64,000 nucleotides of DNA from Cryptomeria japonica (taxonomy: Eukaryota; Streptophyta; Pinopsida; Cupressales; Cupressaceae): contig NC_081414.1 in the NCBI RefSeq assembly GCF_030272615.1, forward strand, positions 336,615,927-336,679,926. Reading direction: 5' to 3'. The translations under genes were made by a program, and so were the position numbers. The notes beneath the pieces were generated by a model. It was not told where the DNA came from, ran no database searches, and was given only the letters and a program-made list of their open reading frames with translations. Positions 1 to 10,739 of this stretch are shown piece after piece; positions within the stretch are counted from its first letter, which is position 1; each line of letters starts with the position of its first letter.

Positions 1-3000
1 GTTGCTATCTGAGGATTCCCCTCCTACGGAGGTGGATGAAGCTTTGATCCTGGGTAGCATACCGAATTTGGTTACTAGAGAAATGAATGAATCTTTGCTT
101 CGTCCTATCCCTTTATCTGAGCATGAGGCAGTTGTTTTTTAGATGAAAAGAGGAAAAGCCCCAGGGCCTGACGGGTTTCCAGCTGAATTCTTCCAGGAGT
201 TTTGGGAAGTGATTAAATTGGACCTTCTGGCGGTTGTTCAAGAATCTCTTTTGAACAAACAAATGTTGAGATCTATGAATGCTACTTTTTTGACCCTCAT
301 ACCAAAGAAGGTGGGAGCTAATACTTTGGATAATTTTAGGCCCATTGCTTTGTGTAATGTGGTGTATAAAATTATCACAAAGCTGATTGCTGAGCGGTTG
401 AAACCTTGGTTAGGTAGACTAATCTCAGAAGAACAAGGGGGTTTTGTTGCTGGTAGACAAATTTTAGATGGTGTCATTATTGCTGCCGAGACCATTCATT
501 CTATGGCGGGCTCTAAAGAGAAAGCCATGTTCATCAAGTTGGACATGGCTAAAGCTTACGATCGTGTTAAATGGGCCTTCTTGTTCAAGCTTCTGGAAGC
601 TTTTGGTTTTGCTGGTGATTGGATTGAGTGGGTCAAGAGTTGTGTCACTTCTTCTTCCTTCTCTGTGTTGGTTAATGGTGAACCCTCTGAGTTGTTCAAG
701 GCTTCTAGGGGGCTTAGACAAGGAGATCCCTTGTCTCCCTATTTGTTTATTTTGCTTGCGGAAGGCCTTGGGAGGTTTATAAGATCTCGCGTGGAGTGTG
801 GCTTGATACAGGGGTGGAGCTGGGGAAATAACATTCCCTCTCAGTCTCATCTGCAGTTTGTAGACGATACTGCTCTCATGGGTCGTGCCAAGATTGAGGA
901 AGCTGTCAGATGGCGTAGCACTCTAGACTGTTACTTGGCTGCTTCAGGTCAACGAATCAATGAAGGGAAGTCCTTTATTTATTTCTTTAATACTTCGAAG
1001 ATTATTCAAAGGAGGATCGCTGGTATTCTCCGTTTCCAGATTGGTACTCTTCCTTTTGTTTATCTTGGCATCCCGCTTGCAGTTCGCTCGCTTCCTAAAT
1101 TGTTTTGGAAGGGGATTTTAGACAAGTTTCGCAATCTGGTCAATCATTGGACTTGCAGGTGGCTCTCTTCTGCTGGTAGAGTGACTCTGCTAAAGTCTGT
1201 GGTTCAAGCTCTTCCTATATACAGAGGCTTTGTCCTCTCGACACCATCTAGTTTTATCAAAGATTTTGAAAAATTGTCTAGGCAATTCCTTTGGACAGGC
1301 AACCTTCTTCATAGAAAGTGGAGCTTGGTTAAATGGGATGTCATCTGTAGACCGAAGCAGGTAGGCGGGTTGGGGCTTCGCAGGACTGACTTGAATGGGC
1401 AAGCTCTAGCTGCGAAACTTTACTGGCGGTGGTGCTCTCAGCAAAACCAATTGTGGGCAAGAATCCTTACCTCAAAGTATCTTGGTGAGGTCGAGAGTGC
1501 TGATGTGGCCCGCTTTAGCTTAGAAGGGAAGGGTTCTATGATTTGGTGCACTCTTAAAAGGGGTGCCAAGTTGGTCAAGCAGGGGTTGTTCTGGATTTGT
1601 AATGAGGGTAAGGAAGCTCTTTTTTGGCATGATTCTTGGGATGGATATCCTCCCATTTTGGCTTCTCATCCTCATTTGCAAAATTTGTGTCAACTCTTCA
1701 CTGATGCTGGTTTTTGTCACGTAGCTGATTTTAAATCTCTTCAAACATTGGGGCAGGCTACTGTTTTCAGGTGGAAGGACCCAAGGGAATGGCCTCCTGA
1801 TGGCATAGTTGAGGACCGTCAAGAGCTTGCTGGGATTTTGTCTAGACGTGCTTGTAGTTCCCTTTCTGGACGTGATGTGTTGGCTTGGGACTTTGATCCA
1901 AAAGGAAGATTCTCTGTTGCTTCAGGTTATGCAGTCTTTGATAAGCAGTTGGTTGGGAGTACTGAGATCTCTTGGTGGAAGAAGGTTTGGAATAAGTTTG
2001 CATGGCCTAAGTGCAATTTCTTCTCTTGGTTAGTGGTGCAAGGAAAATGTCTTACCTGGGAGAATCTTTGTAAGCGTGGCTTCTAGGGACCTTCTATGTG
2101 TGTTATGTGTGCTGGACATGAAGAGTGTATTTCTCATCTTTTCTTTCAGTGCTCCTTTGCGAAAGCCATTTGGCACTTTTGGTGGAATCTGTGGCATATG
2201 CCGTGTAGACATGTTTTTTCTTTGAAGGAATTCTGGGAATGTCAAGGGTCTCCTTCGGTTAGGACTTCTTTTCTTTTAATTGCTTGGGTTATTGGCCCTA
2301 GTCTGATAATTTGGCATATTTGGTTGGAACGCAATCGAAGAATCTTTTTGGATAGAAAGCTGCAGATTGGTCAGTTATGGTTGAGAATTTTGGGGGGTCT
2401 TTAGGAAACTTTGACAGCTAAGTGCGATTTGTCTGTTCCTGTGGATCCTGGTGATTTTGGAGTTGCTAGTGCGTTGGGGCTATCCCTAGGGGGAAAAGGA
2501 ATTGTGAGGATTGTTCGCCATAGGCGCGGGAGGGAGAAGGTTAGTCGGGCTGGTCACTGGTGTCCCCCTGCTCTAGGAGAGTTGAAAATTAATATTGATG
2601 GCTCTTCTAGAGGAAATCCTGGGCATGTTGGTGTTGGTGGCATTGGTAGAGATGGCTCTGGAGTGGTGGTGTTTTTTTTCTCTATTTATAGAGGTCAGCA
2701 TACTAATAACCTCATGGAGGCCACTGCCATTCTTCTGGCTTTGGAACGGGCTTGTGCTCTGGGATGGAGAAAGATTGTTTGTGAATCGGATTCTTAGGTT
2801 GTTATTGACCTTTTAAATAGGAGGCGGTTTGAGGAGGTGAATTGGCAGTTGGCGGTGGTGGTCAAGCAAATTGTTGCTTTGGGCACTACCTTAGAATCTG
2901 TTGTCTTTTGTCATGTCCCTCGAGAGTGGAATATGGTGGCTGATGGCTTGGCTAGGTGGGCTTCTGAGCAGATGGGGACTTGGAATGTGGCGGAGTGGGA

Positions 3001-3185
3001 CAATCTCCTTGAAGATTTGGCTGTGGTTCTTGAAGATTTGGTTATGGAAGATATGAGGTGCTTCTTAGGTGTATCTTAATTTGGGGTTGCTTTGTTGCTT
3101 TTGTTGGGAGTTTTCTTCCCCTTTGTAATGCTTTGCTGATTCAATAAATTTTTACCCTCTTTTTTAAAAAAAATAAAATAAAAAT
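1..3185 (+). mobile_element. LINE-1: 5'-truncated L1-type LINE
   Basis: The window opens inside ORF2 of a plant L1-type non-LTR retrotransposon. Coding similarity runs from base 2 to the stop at 3077-3079. A short 3'UTR with an AATAAA signal near 3143 and an A-rich tail at about 3166-3185 follow. The 5' part lies outside the window, so no target duplication can be checked. Unlike LINE-A, LINE-B and LINE-C, nothing coding lies between its RNase H and its tail. Confidence 0.9.
2..3079 (+). pseudogene. LINE-1 ORF2 remnant: reverse transcriptase, zinc-binding region, RNase H
   Basis: One reading frame runs the whole length and is broken only by four in-frame TAG codons (140-142, 2084-2086, 2402-2404, 2795-2797), with no frameshift. 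RT motifs in order are KAPGPDGFPAEFF, the LIPKK and NFRPIALCN blocks, FIKLDMAKAYDRVKW, GLRQGDPLSPYLF and FVDD at 857-868, where most plant LINEs have FADD. A zf-RVT type region (about 1900-2200, WPKCNFFSWL then CVMCAGHEECISHLFFQC) leads into RNase H from about 2583 (NIDGSSRGNPG, MEATAILLAL, CESDS, VADGLARWAS), so the four acidic positions are visible. The family role is target-primed reverse transcription. This copy cannot make a full protein. Confidence 0.92.
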
Positions 3186-3760
3186 TTAATGAGAATGAAT
3201 GCACAACTTTTACTATAGTTTTATCTTTTTATTAATATTAGTGGGGTTTCTGGGTTAAAAGAAAAATAAAAAATTGTTCTTTAAAATGTTATTTTTATAA
3301 ATAGTAATTTAAATTAATTTATAATTTTGTAGACATGGAATTTTTTTTTAATAATTATAATAAAAATTTAATAAAAAAACAATAAAATAATAATAATACA
3401 TAATATCAAATTAACTTGTAATATATTTTTGTTATTTTATATATATAATTATTAAGTCTATTTTTTACATAAGAAACAATAAATAAATTAAATTAATTGT
3501 ATATAAAAAGATATTTATATTTAAATAGAATTAATTCAAATTAAACTACAATTTTGTACAAAAAAAATAAAAAAAAGAACACAAGAAATATAAAAAAAGT
3601 ATGGTAAAAAGTTATATAAAATATTTTCTAGAATACATATAAGTTAAATGCATCTTGAGATCTAATTTATACGAAGAAAATATAAATTTAGGAAAAATAT
3701 TTTTAAAAATTATATGGTTTAGTTCGCTAATATATGATTTTATTAATGGTAAATAAAGTT
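3186..3760. other. AT-rich stretch, no gene seen
   Basis: Very AT-rich sequence with A and T runs and no coding signal. It lies between the tail of LINE-1 and the presumed 3' end of LINE-A. I see no clear element ends here. Confidence 0.6.
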
Positions 3761-4033
3761 TTAAGGTGTATTTGTATATCTTCTATATGTTTTAACCACC
3801 ATTACTACACCAAAATACTATTCTATTCAAACCACCACCACTCACCAGGGTGTACATTACTATCAATGTACAACAACTTGTGGTTATTCGCCACTTTCGC
3901 CATTATCGGACTTCCTCTTGAACCCTTTAACCTATTACTTTACTAATATTAACAAAACCTTAGTCTTTACAAAATTGTAGACCATTCACCAAAAAACTTC
4001 ATCAAGCAACCCATTTTGACACTGATCACCTAG
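3761..4033 (-). mobile_element. LINE-A, 3' untranslated piece
   Basis: Read on the - strand this continues the sequence interrupted by MULE-2. A segment at about 3918-3951 resembles the LINE-B 3'UTR (the TTAATATTAG...GTAATAGGTT motif), which suggests it is the 3'UTR of the older LINE-A. Its last 9 bases are the MULE-2 target duplication. The lower boundary and poly(A) are not resolved. Confidence 0.45.
4025..4033. repeat. MULE-2 target-site duplication, left
   Basis: The 9-bp sequence ATCACCTAG directly before the element is repeated exactly at 5440-5448. A 9-bp duplication is the usual size for Mutator-like elements. Confidence 0.9.
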
Positions 4034-4670
4034 GGCAATGGCTACGCACCGGACAAAACGGCCCGCCCATACCATGCCTTCCCATCCCCACACCCCATGC
4101 CATCACCGTCCACTCAAACGGTCCCATCAAAATGTTTTTAATTTTTATCACTTGGAACGAAGATGCCTCGTGTTGCCTCGATTGTTGTGCGGGCTACTCG
4201 ATTGTTTTTTATTTGTTCATTTTTATATGAAGTTTTTTTATATGTTTATATTATTATTTTATTTGTTTTTTTAATATGAATTTTTAAATGTGTATATCAT
4301 GTATTATTTAATATTTCTTTGATAAATATGATATAGAATTTTTATTTTCTTATTGTTATATAAATATGCATAATTTTTTTATTTAATTATATATATATAT
4401 ATTTATTGTTATAATATTATTTATTTAATAGATTTATTAAATTATAATGTGTAAATTTTAAGGAAACTTATTAAAGAAACAATTTTAAAACTTACTTTAA
4501 CTTATAATATTACTACAAAAATTTACTTAAAATTATAATGCTTAAATTTTAAGTAAGTCTAAAAAATTAATTTTAAGTAAATTTTTATAGTAATTTTTTT
4601 TTCATAATTATTTATTTTTAAAACATCTTTGAAATTTAATAAACAATTATGAAAAAAAATATTACTATAT
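4034..4670 (+). repeat. MULE-2 left terminal inverted repeat
   Basis: The outer roughly 100 bp are GC-rich and well matched to the right arm (CCATCACCGTCCACTCAAAC is identical in both). A short divergent block follows (about 4133-4200). The AT-rich inner part then matches again, including the ATTTGTTCATTTTTATATGA segment. Small ORFs here are by-products of the repeat. Confidence 0.85.
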
Positions 4671-4879
4671 ACAATAGATAAAGTCTACGAGGGTTATATT
4701 TTAATTAAAGTTAGAGTTCAAGTAGGTTAAATTTTAATTGAAATTAGAGTTCAATTAGGCTTTACTTATGATTCAAGTTAGGATTACCGTTATTTGATAA
4801 ATCTTAGAGTTATGTCAATTTTATGGTTCAAATTGTATTAGAGTTACCATAAAAATTTAAGATTAAAGTTAGAGTTATA

Positions 4880-5439
4880 TTTTTATAGATTTTAATTTTT
4901 TTTTCCATAATTGTTTATTAAATTTCAAATATGTTTTAAAAATAAACAATTATGAAAAAAAAATTACTATAAAAATTTACTTAAATTTAGTTTTATACTG
5001 ATACTTAAAATTTAAACATTGTAATTTTATAGATTTACTTAAAATTTAAACATTAAAATTTAATAAATCTATTAAATAAATAATATTATAACAATAAAAA
5101 ATTATATATAATTAAATAAAAAATTATACATATTTATAAAGCAATAAAAAATATTAAACAATACATTATATAGACATTTAAAAATTCATATTAAAAATAA
5201 AATAAAATAATATAAACATATAAAAAACTTCATATAAAAATGAACAAATAAAAAAAAACATTAAAAAATCTCCTTCCTTTTCACGGCATGGGGTAGTCAG
5301 CACAACAGAGTGAAGGTACAAGTTGTGCAGATCAGTACGATTTGATGGGACCGTTTGAGTGGACGGTGATGGCATGGGGGGATGGGGATGGGAAGGCATG
5401 GCATGGGTGGGTCGTTTTGTCGGTTGCATAGCCATTGCC
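4880..5439 (-). repeat. MULE-2 right terminal inverted repeat
   Basis: Inverted counterpart of the left arm, read on the - strand. The outer 100 bp differ from the left arm at only a few positions. The inner boundary is approximate because the AT-rich core contains small internal palindromes. Confidence 0.83.
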
Positions 5440-5448
5440 ATCACCTAG
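5440..5448. repeat. MULE-2 target-site duplication, right
   Basis: Exact repeat of ATCACCTAG found at 4025-4033. Confidence 0.9.
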
Positions 5449-6020
5449 CACCTTGCTTTTTTGGCTTACATGGGCCATAATGACCCTCCTTTCTTTCTCG
5501 AGCCACTTGTTGCTCTATCTCCTCTCACACATACTTTTTCAGTCCCTCCCAACCTATTAGAGCATCCTCTCGTCGTTCTTCCCTATTTTCTCCATCCCTC
5601 CACAAAAATGAAGGGTCTGAAATCCACACTCTCTTCCCCTATGCAAATTACTTCACTTGCATTTCCTTGAAACTACTCACGCCCATAATGACTTCAAACC
5701 GAAGAGGTATGCCTCTGAAACGCAAGCATGAAGCACCCATTCCACTTCCTCCTTTGTCCACAGCTCCAAGCCTCAAGCAACCACCATCAAGACTATATCC
5801 ACATTGGTACAAAACCTAAAATTTGTCTGCAAGTAATCCTCCCTGAGTAGTATTAAAACAATTTGGAGGAAGACATATTCCTCATGCTTAAACATGTTGC
5901 ATAACCTCTTTTCAATGATCTTACCTTGGAAGGCCAACTATTGTTTTGGTGAAGTGAGTGAGAAATTGGCCTCAATTTTCTCCACATTGAACCAACTCTC
6001 AAAATCCCTTAATTCATCTG
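5449..6020 (-). pseudogene. LINE-A third ORF (ORF3) remnant downstream of RNase H
   Basis: On the - strand, after the RNase H end of LINE-A, a degraded reading frame starts around 6010. It contains AFQGKIIEKRLCNMFKHEEY, then VDIVLMVVA-stop-GLELWTKEEVEWVLHACVS and a weaker IGKNDERML stretch. These align in order with the ORF3 of LINE-B (GFKGAVSRDRMAGLLCFKEE, VISMVIAWGLELGEDIDMVK, WIGKANKEF). Several stops and frame changes show decay. I do not recognise the family. Its presence at the same place in two diverged LINEs argues for a real accessory ORF, not chance read-through. Confidence 0.55.
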
Positions 6021-6250
6021 ATCACTTTCTACCAACCTTGCTTTGAAATGAGCTATGTTGAAATAATGATCCTTAAACACCCACCTCACACCACGGTCAT
6101 TTCAAACCTTCATTCCTTCCCACATGTCAGCGTACATTCACGTACATTCATCTTCATACACCAACTCAACTTCTCGGAAAACCTCCCAAATCTCTTCACC
6201 TTGCATGTCATTTAATGATATCATTGCTTTGGACAGGGTGTTCACAATGT
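6021..6250 (-). pseudogene. LINE-A RNase H, C-terminal piece
   Basis: Read on the - strand from 6250, the sequence gives NTLSKAMISLNDMQGEEIWE. This is the end of an RNase H domain (compare ADNLSKWAL in LINE-B), and decayed sequence follows. Joined to 27,133 across the MULE-1 insertion, the frame runs through EGNN into NTLSK, so this piece and 27,133-27,442 were once contiguous. No catalytic Asp is visible in the NTLSK block. Confidence 0.75.
6242..6250. repeat. MULE-1 target-site duplication, left
   Basis: TCACAATGT directly before the element start. It is repeated exactly at 27,124-27,132, almost 21 kb away. Confidence 0.9.
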
Positions 6251-7417
6251 GGCACTGGCTATGCAACAATGTAAACAACACCCCCATACCCTAGGCCTAT
6301 CCTTATGCTTTTGCAGCTAGTGCCATCTGTTGGCAGGCCTCAGGGAAAACAATCTCACGTCCGTGCAACCATCTCCCTCACCGAAAAAAAACGTTTGCCT
6401 CGTTGCCGTTAAAGGGAAGGCGATTGAATCGCAGTCTCGCAGGGGAAGCCAGGAACCCCACCAAAAGGTTGTCGGCCCAACTCTCCCTTTTAAAAAAAAT
6501 ATTTATATTATTTTTTTAAATATATTTTTTAAACATATTTTATTTATATTATATTTTTTATTTTTTAATATATTAAAAATTATATTTAATATATTTTTTT
6601 TTTTATATTTTATTTTAAATTTTTAAATATATTTTATTTAGATTATATTTTAAATTTTTTAAATATATTTTATTTATACTAATATTATAAACTTATACTA
6701 AATATATAATTAAAATATATTGAATAAAATATTAAATAAGTCTAAAGTTTAAATAAGATCATCCTTATGTCTATTAATAAATATTTAGGATGTATATACT
6801 AGTTTGTAATAGTGGGATGAATAATATTTCTATATTTAATTTTATAAAATTGAATAAACTCTATAAGTGAATAAACATTCAATCATAAAGTTTATTCAAA
6901 AGTTAATAAATTTTACAAGCCAATAAACTTTGACTTATAAGTTTAATATAATTCAAAAGTTAATAAAATTTCACTTATAAAACATTATTAAATTTATAAA
7001 ACCTATAAAACTCATTAAACTTTCAGTTATAAAACTTATCAAACTTTCATTGAGCCTTAAACCTAAGCCAATATGATTTACCCTAACCCTAAATCCTAGG
7101 CCACATTGAGCCTTAAACCTAAACTAAAATGAAATAAACCCTTAACCTCCTCCATGTAATTAAATATTAAACTAATTTGAACCCTATTTCTACAACTAAA
7201 ACAAATTGAACCCTAATACAAATTAAATAGAATCATAACCCAACCTTAAAATTAAAACTAATTGCAAATTACAATCGTAACCCTAACCATGAGGTAAACA
7301 CTAATTACAATCCTCATCCTAACCCTAAACACTAACCCAAAACAAATTACCCTAAACCTAAAGATGATCTAAACCCTAATCCTAACCATAATCCATATTC
7401 TAATCATAACCTTATAC
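6251..7417 (+). repeat. MULE-1 left terminal inverted repeat
   Basis: The outer 250 bp are GC-rich and closely match the right end (for example AAAGGGAAGGCGATTGAATC in both). An AT-rich block follows, then short motifs of the AAAGTTTATT / TTCAAAAGTTAATAAA type. From about 7080 there is a telomere-like tract rich in AACCCTAA. Similarity to the right arm stops at about 7417. Confidence 0.87.
7080..7417 (+). repeat. Degenerate telomere-like (CCCTAAA) tract in the MULE-1 left arm
   Basis: Repeated ACCCTAACCCTAAATCCTA and AACCCTAA-type units are scattered over about 330 bp. The mirror-image TTTAGGG-type tract is at about 11,512-11,850 in the right arm. The units are imperfect and interspersed with other sequence, so this is not a functional telomere array. 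Confidence 0.65.
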
Positions 7418-7459
7418 TTACAGAGAATAATATTATATTTATATAATATTTTAATTTTC

Positions 7460-8633
7460 TGTCAGTACAGATTCAGATGATGTCTTCTTATGGAAGAGTA
7501 ATCCTAGGGGTAATTTTATTGTTGCTTCTGCTTACAAAAAGACATCGACTCAGGTTTGCAACCCTATATGGACCAAAGTTTGGAATAGATTCCTCATTCC
7601 TAAAGTTAATATGTTTTTCTGGCTTGCAATTCACAACAAGATTCTCACTATTGATAACCTGGTTCGAAGAGGATTTATGATTCCTAATAGGTGTGAGTTA
7701 TGTCAGAAAGAGACTGAGTCTGTGGATCATTTGTTCATTCATTGTTCGTTTACCTGGGAAATCCGGGGTAAAGTGTGGACGCAATGGAAAGTTGATTGGG
7801 TTATGCAGAATAGTTTTAAGGAAGTCCTTTGGCATTGGATTTTCCCTACCAAGCTTCCCATCATTAAGATCCTCTGGTCCTTTTTTCTTCCTATGACCCG
7901 TTGGCATATTTGGAAGGAGAGAAACAATAGAATTTTTAGGGAGACTAAGTGTTTTTCTCAAGTGGTTTATGAAAAGATTTGTATGGCTATTAAAGAAAAC
8001 ATCAATACCATTCACAAAAGCAACAAGCAGTGGAGTTATATTGATATGACTGATAATGAGAAAAGCATTCTAATTGAATGGAAATTAATGAATAAGGTTT
8101 GGAAGTCTGATATGAAGAGTAGAAGAGATAATGTGGTTTGGAGGTTCCCTCCTCATGATTGGGTTAAGGTGAACTTCGATGGTGCAGCTAAAGGAAATCT
8201 AGGTAATGCTGGAGGGGGAGGGGTTATTAGAAACTCTTATGGCTTTTGTGTTGTTGTGATTGCCTTTCCCTTTGGAATTCAAAACAACCATGTGGCAGAA
8301 GCTCTGAAAATGTTAAAATGTCTTTAGCTTGTTCAAGGCTTCAATTTTAAAATAATTTGGTTGGAGGGGGATTCCCTTAATATAATTCAGGCTATTAAAG
8401 GTATTAGTTCCCCTTCTTGGAATATCCAAAGTATCATTGATAAGGCTAAAAAAATGTTAGATGCCTTTGATAGTGTGATTATTACCCATACCTTTAGGGA
8501 AATTAATAGGGTAGCCGATTTGTTAGCCAATGAGGGGGTCATTTTAGCGGGAGATGCTAATTATATCAGAGAGTCATCATGTAAGAACAAAGTCCGAGAG
8601 CAATTATTTTATGACAGAATCAATGGTACATAG
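7460..8633 (+). pseudogene. LINE-C ORF2 C-terminal fragment: zf-RVT and RNase H
   Basis: One frame runs from about 7460 to TAG at 8631-8633 with a single internal TAG (8325-8327). It opens in the zf-RVT region (FLWKSNPRGNF, PKVNMFFWLAIHNKILTIDN, CELCQKETESVDHLFIHC). RNase H follows with NFDGAAKGNLGNAGGGG, HVAEALKMLKCL, LEGDSLNIIQAI and NRVADLLANEG, so the acidic residues are retained. The reverse transcriptase and everything upstream are missing; the sequence starts abruptly inside MULE-1. It belongs to a different LINE subfamily from LINE-1 and LINE-B. Confidence 0.85.
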
Positions 8634-8700
8634 TAATCTCATTATTACCCTTCTTGGTTTAGACTTCAATGATAGAATTTGGAGTGAGGTGGATTGTTAG

Positions 8701-10523
8701 ATGATGACCTATCTTAGGTGTTGCGCTAATGAGTATAGGTGTGAAGGGACTTATCATATTAAGTACTGGGTTAATTTGCATGTTTTAAAGGGCTACTTGA
8801 AAAACAAGAAAATTACCTTGGTTTTCAATTCCAGCTTCTCTGTTCTTCAGCATCTGGTCAGTTTGTGCTCCCCTGAGGGTTTCAACTTGAACAACTATTA
8901 CATTATGGGAGGAAATCTCAACCGCAATGAGCCCACCAGCTATGATAGTTGGAAGGGTGAAAAGAAAATTTGGAGAAGGTTGCATAAATACGGCTTCACT
9001 GATTATATGATGGGAGAAAGAAGTTCGTTTCCTGTGGTTTTGCCAAGGGTTGGAAAAATAACAGAGTTACTCTGTTTGGTCAGACCTAGAGAGTGGATGA
9101 AGATTTGGTGGCTGAGGTGACTGGTTGGATGGCATCAAGTTTTATAGAGATCATAAGTTCTCGGTGGAAGCCATAAAAAATTTCCCCAAGAATGAAGAAG
9201 AAAGGGCTCGCCTTGCCAAAAAGGATAATACTTCCTATTATCTTCCTAACCAAGTAAAATCCTTTTGGCAGAAAATGTTGAAAGTGTTAATGGAGTATCT
9301 TACTGTTGATGGTAGGTTTTCGAAAGTCTATAATTATCACTTTGTTATCCTTAATCACTTTCGCCTTGGCTCTAAGATATCTTTGCCCTTCTATTTGGCC
9401 TCCTCCCTTAATGACAGTCTGGCTGACCATGCTAAGAAACCTAATTCCTACTCCATTGCCCACCAAGGTCTTATTTTGTTAATTTATGAGCATCTTAAGG
9501 ATAAAGTTAAGGCTAATAAGGATGATCCCTTTGTGGAGAATGTCCATATTTCTGAGGATTATGACAGTTTTGACTCTGATGAGGATTCTTCCAATCTTCC
9601 CCCTAAAAAGAAATCAAGGGTTAGTAAGAAAGCTGAAGAAGACACTGAAGAGAAGGTTGATTCTGAGTAGGATCAGGAGAAGGAGGTGGAAGAAGAGGCG
9701 AAGAATGAGAAGGAGAAGGAGGTTGAGGGTGAGGAAGGAGACAAAGATAATGAGAAGAGAGAAGAGAATGTTGATGAATCAGAGGCGAAGGAGAGTCCCT
9801 ATGATTCAGACAACAAGGATGATGTGCAAAATAATATGGATGAGGGCAACCCTAGGTCTGAGGATTCTGCTCAGGACATGGAGGATGTAGATACTATTCT
9901 GAATGCTGCTAGAAGCAACTCTTTGGAAATGTTTAATTTCCAGAAGTGGGTGGTTGATAACATTACCGGCATTTAGGAAAAACAAAGAGTTGGATTTCAA
10001 AATTGATAATTTGGTTAAGGATATCAATAATAAAGGAAAAGAGGAAAATGCAGAGGATAATAGTGAAGTAGAGGACGAAAAAGAAATTCCAGACTGGTCG
10101 AAAGGTGAGATTATAAAGGGAGATTTGAAGCACTTGGAAGATGTGGTGAGGACTCTCAAAGAAAAGGGCGAGTCTAATAATGATCTGATAAACAATCAGA
10201 TTCAAAAAACCGAGAGTGCTTTGAGGAAATTCATGGAGCATAGCTTGGCTGTGTTGAAGGTGTCTTCTCAAAATATGAATGCGCTGGTTGCTTGCCTAGA
10301 GAAGGATAAGCATAATAAAGACACTGTGATTGTTGATGATGAGTCGGCTTCTAGTTCTGTCCAACACTCTTCCAGACGCAAAACTAGGCAAAATGCAAAA
10401 GAGCTGGAGCTGAAGACCAAAGGTAATCAACAGGTGCAGGAAAGTAAAGACCTGAAAGAGGCAACAAATGTGATGATGATGCTTGTCAAGGATGTTGAAG
10501 AGACCATAAAGATTTTCACCTAA
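8701..10523 (+). pseudogene. LINE-C downstream ORF (unrecognised, acidic, nuclear-type basic patch)
   Basis: A broken coding region follows the RNase H stop by 67 bp. It needs at least three frame changes (about 9050, 9118 and 9970) and has in-frame TAGs (within the GQT-stop-RVDEDLVAEVTG segment near 9100, and at 9668-9670). Visible blocks are NLHVLKGYLKNKKITLVFNS, RVDEDLVAEVTG, KFYRDHKFSVEAIKNFPKNE, YHFVILNHFRLGSKISLPFY and IAHQGLILLIYEHLK. A basic patch PPKKKSRVSKK and a long Glu/Asp/Lys-rich stretch (9650-9850) come next, then a Lys-rich tail ending at 10,523. I cannot assign a family. It is not visibly related to the ORF3 of LINE-A/B. Its position between RNase H and the presumed LINE 3'UTR suggests element-borne cargo. 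Confidence 0.6.
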
Positions 10524-10739
10524 AATGCTCTAATTTTGTTTTAGGTCTACCAATCTCTCATTGGCCTTTTGCTGTTCTTTACTCTGGCTGTTGTTCTTTT
10601 GCAACCTTTCTCTCTTTGTTCTGTCCTCTCTAGTTTCTCTATTTCTTTTCTTTTCGATATGTAAGTGGGTTTTGGGTCCCTTAAAACCTGGTTTTCTTTA
10701 ATCAAAAACTTTGTAAAGTTAACTTTTTTCACTTTTTAA
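10524..10739 (+). other. Presumed LINE-C 3' untranslated region
   Basis: T-rich sequence with CTTTTCTTTTCGATATGTAA and GGTCCCTTAAAACCTGG followed by TTTAATCAAAAAC. This is the style of plant LINE 3' ends. No long poly(A) is present, so the end is approximate. Confidence 0.4.

Larger units (their letters stand above)
4034..5439. mobile_element. MULE-2: non-autonomous Mutator-like foldback element
   Basis: A 1,406-bp element bounded by a perfect 9-bp duplication. Its ends are inverted copies (GGCAATGGCTACGCACC on the left; the reverse complement of the right end reads GGCAATGGCTATGCAACC). The inverted similarity extends far inward, about 4034-4670 against 4880-5439, leaving only about 200 bp of single-copy centre, so the element is almost a complete foldback. 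It has no transposase and must depend on one in trans. Its terminus matches MULE-1 (GGCA-TGGCTATGCAAC), which puts both in one family. It sits inside LINE-A. Confidence 0.88.

Noticed and set aside
4038-4274. His/Pro-rich small gene, mirrored at 5178-5444
   Set aside because: Both frames are the two arms of the MULE-2 inverted repeat.
6330-6626. Small protein-coding gene in the MULE-1 left arm (and its inverted copy near 27,000)
   Set aside because: The frame is part of the terminal repeat and runs into AT-rich low complexity. The two copies do not show codon-level conservation.
7080-7417. True telomere or chromosome-end fusion
   Set aside because: Units are degenerate, and they are present in inverted form in both arms of a transposon with TSDs.
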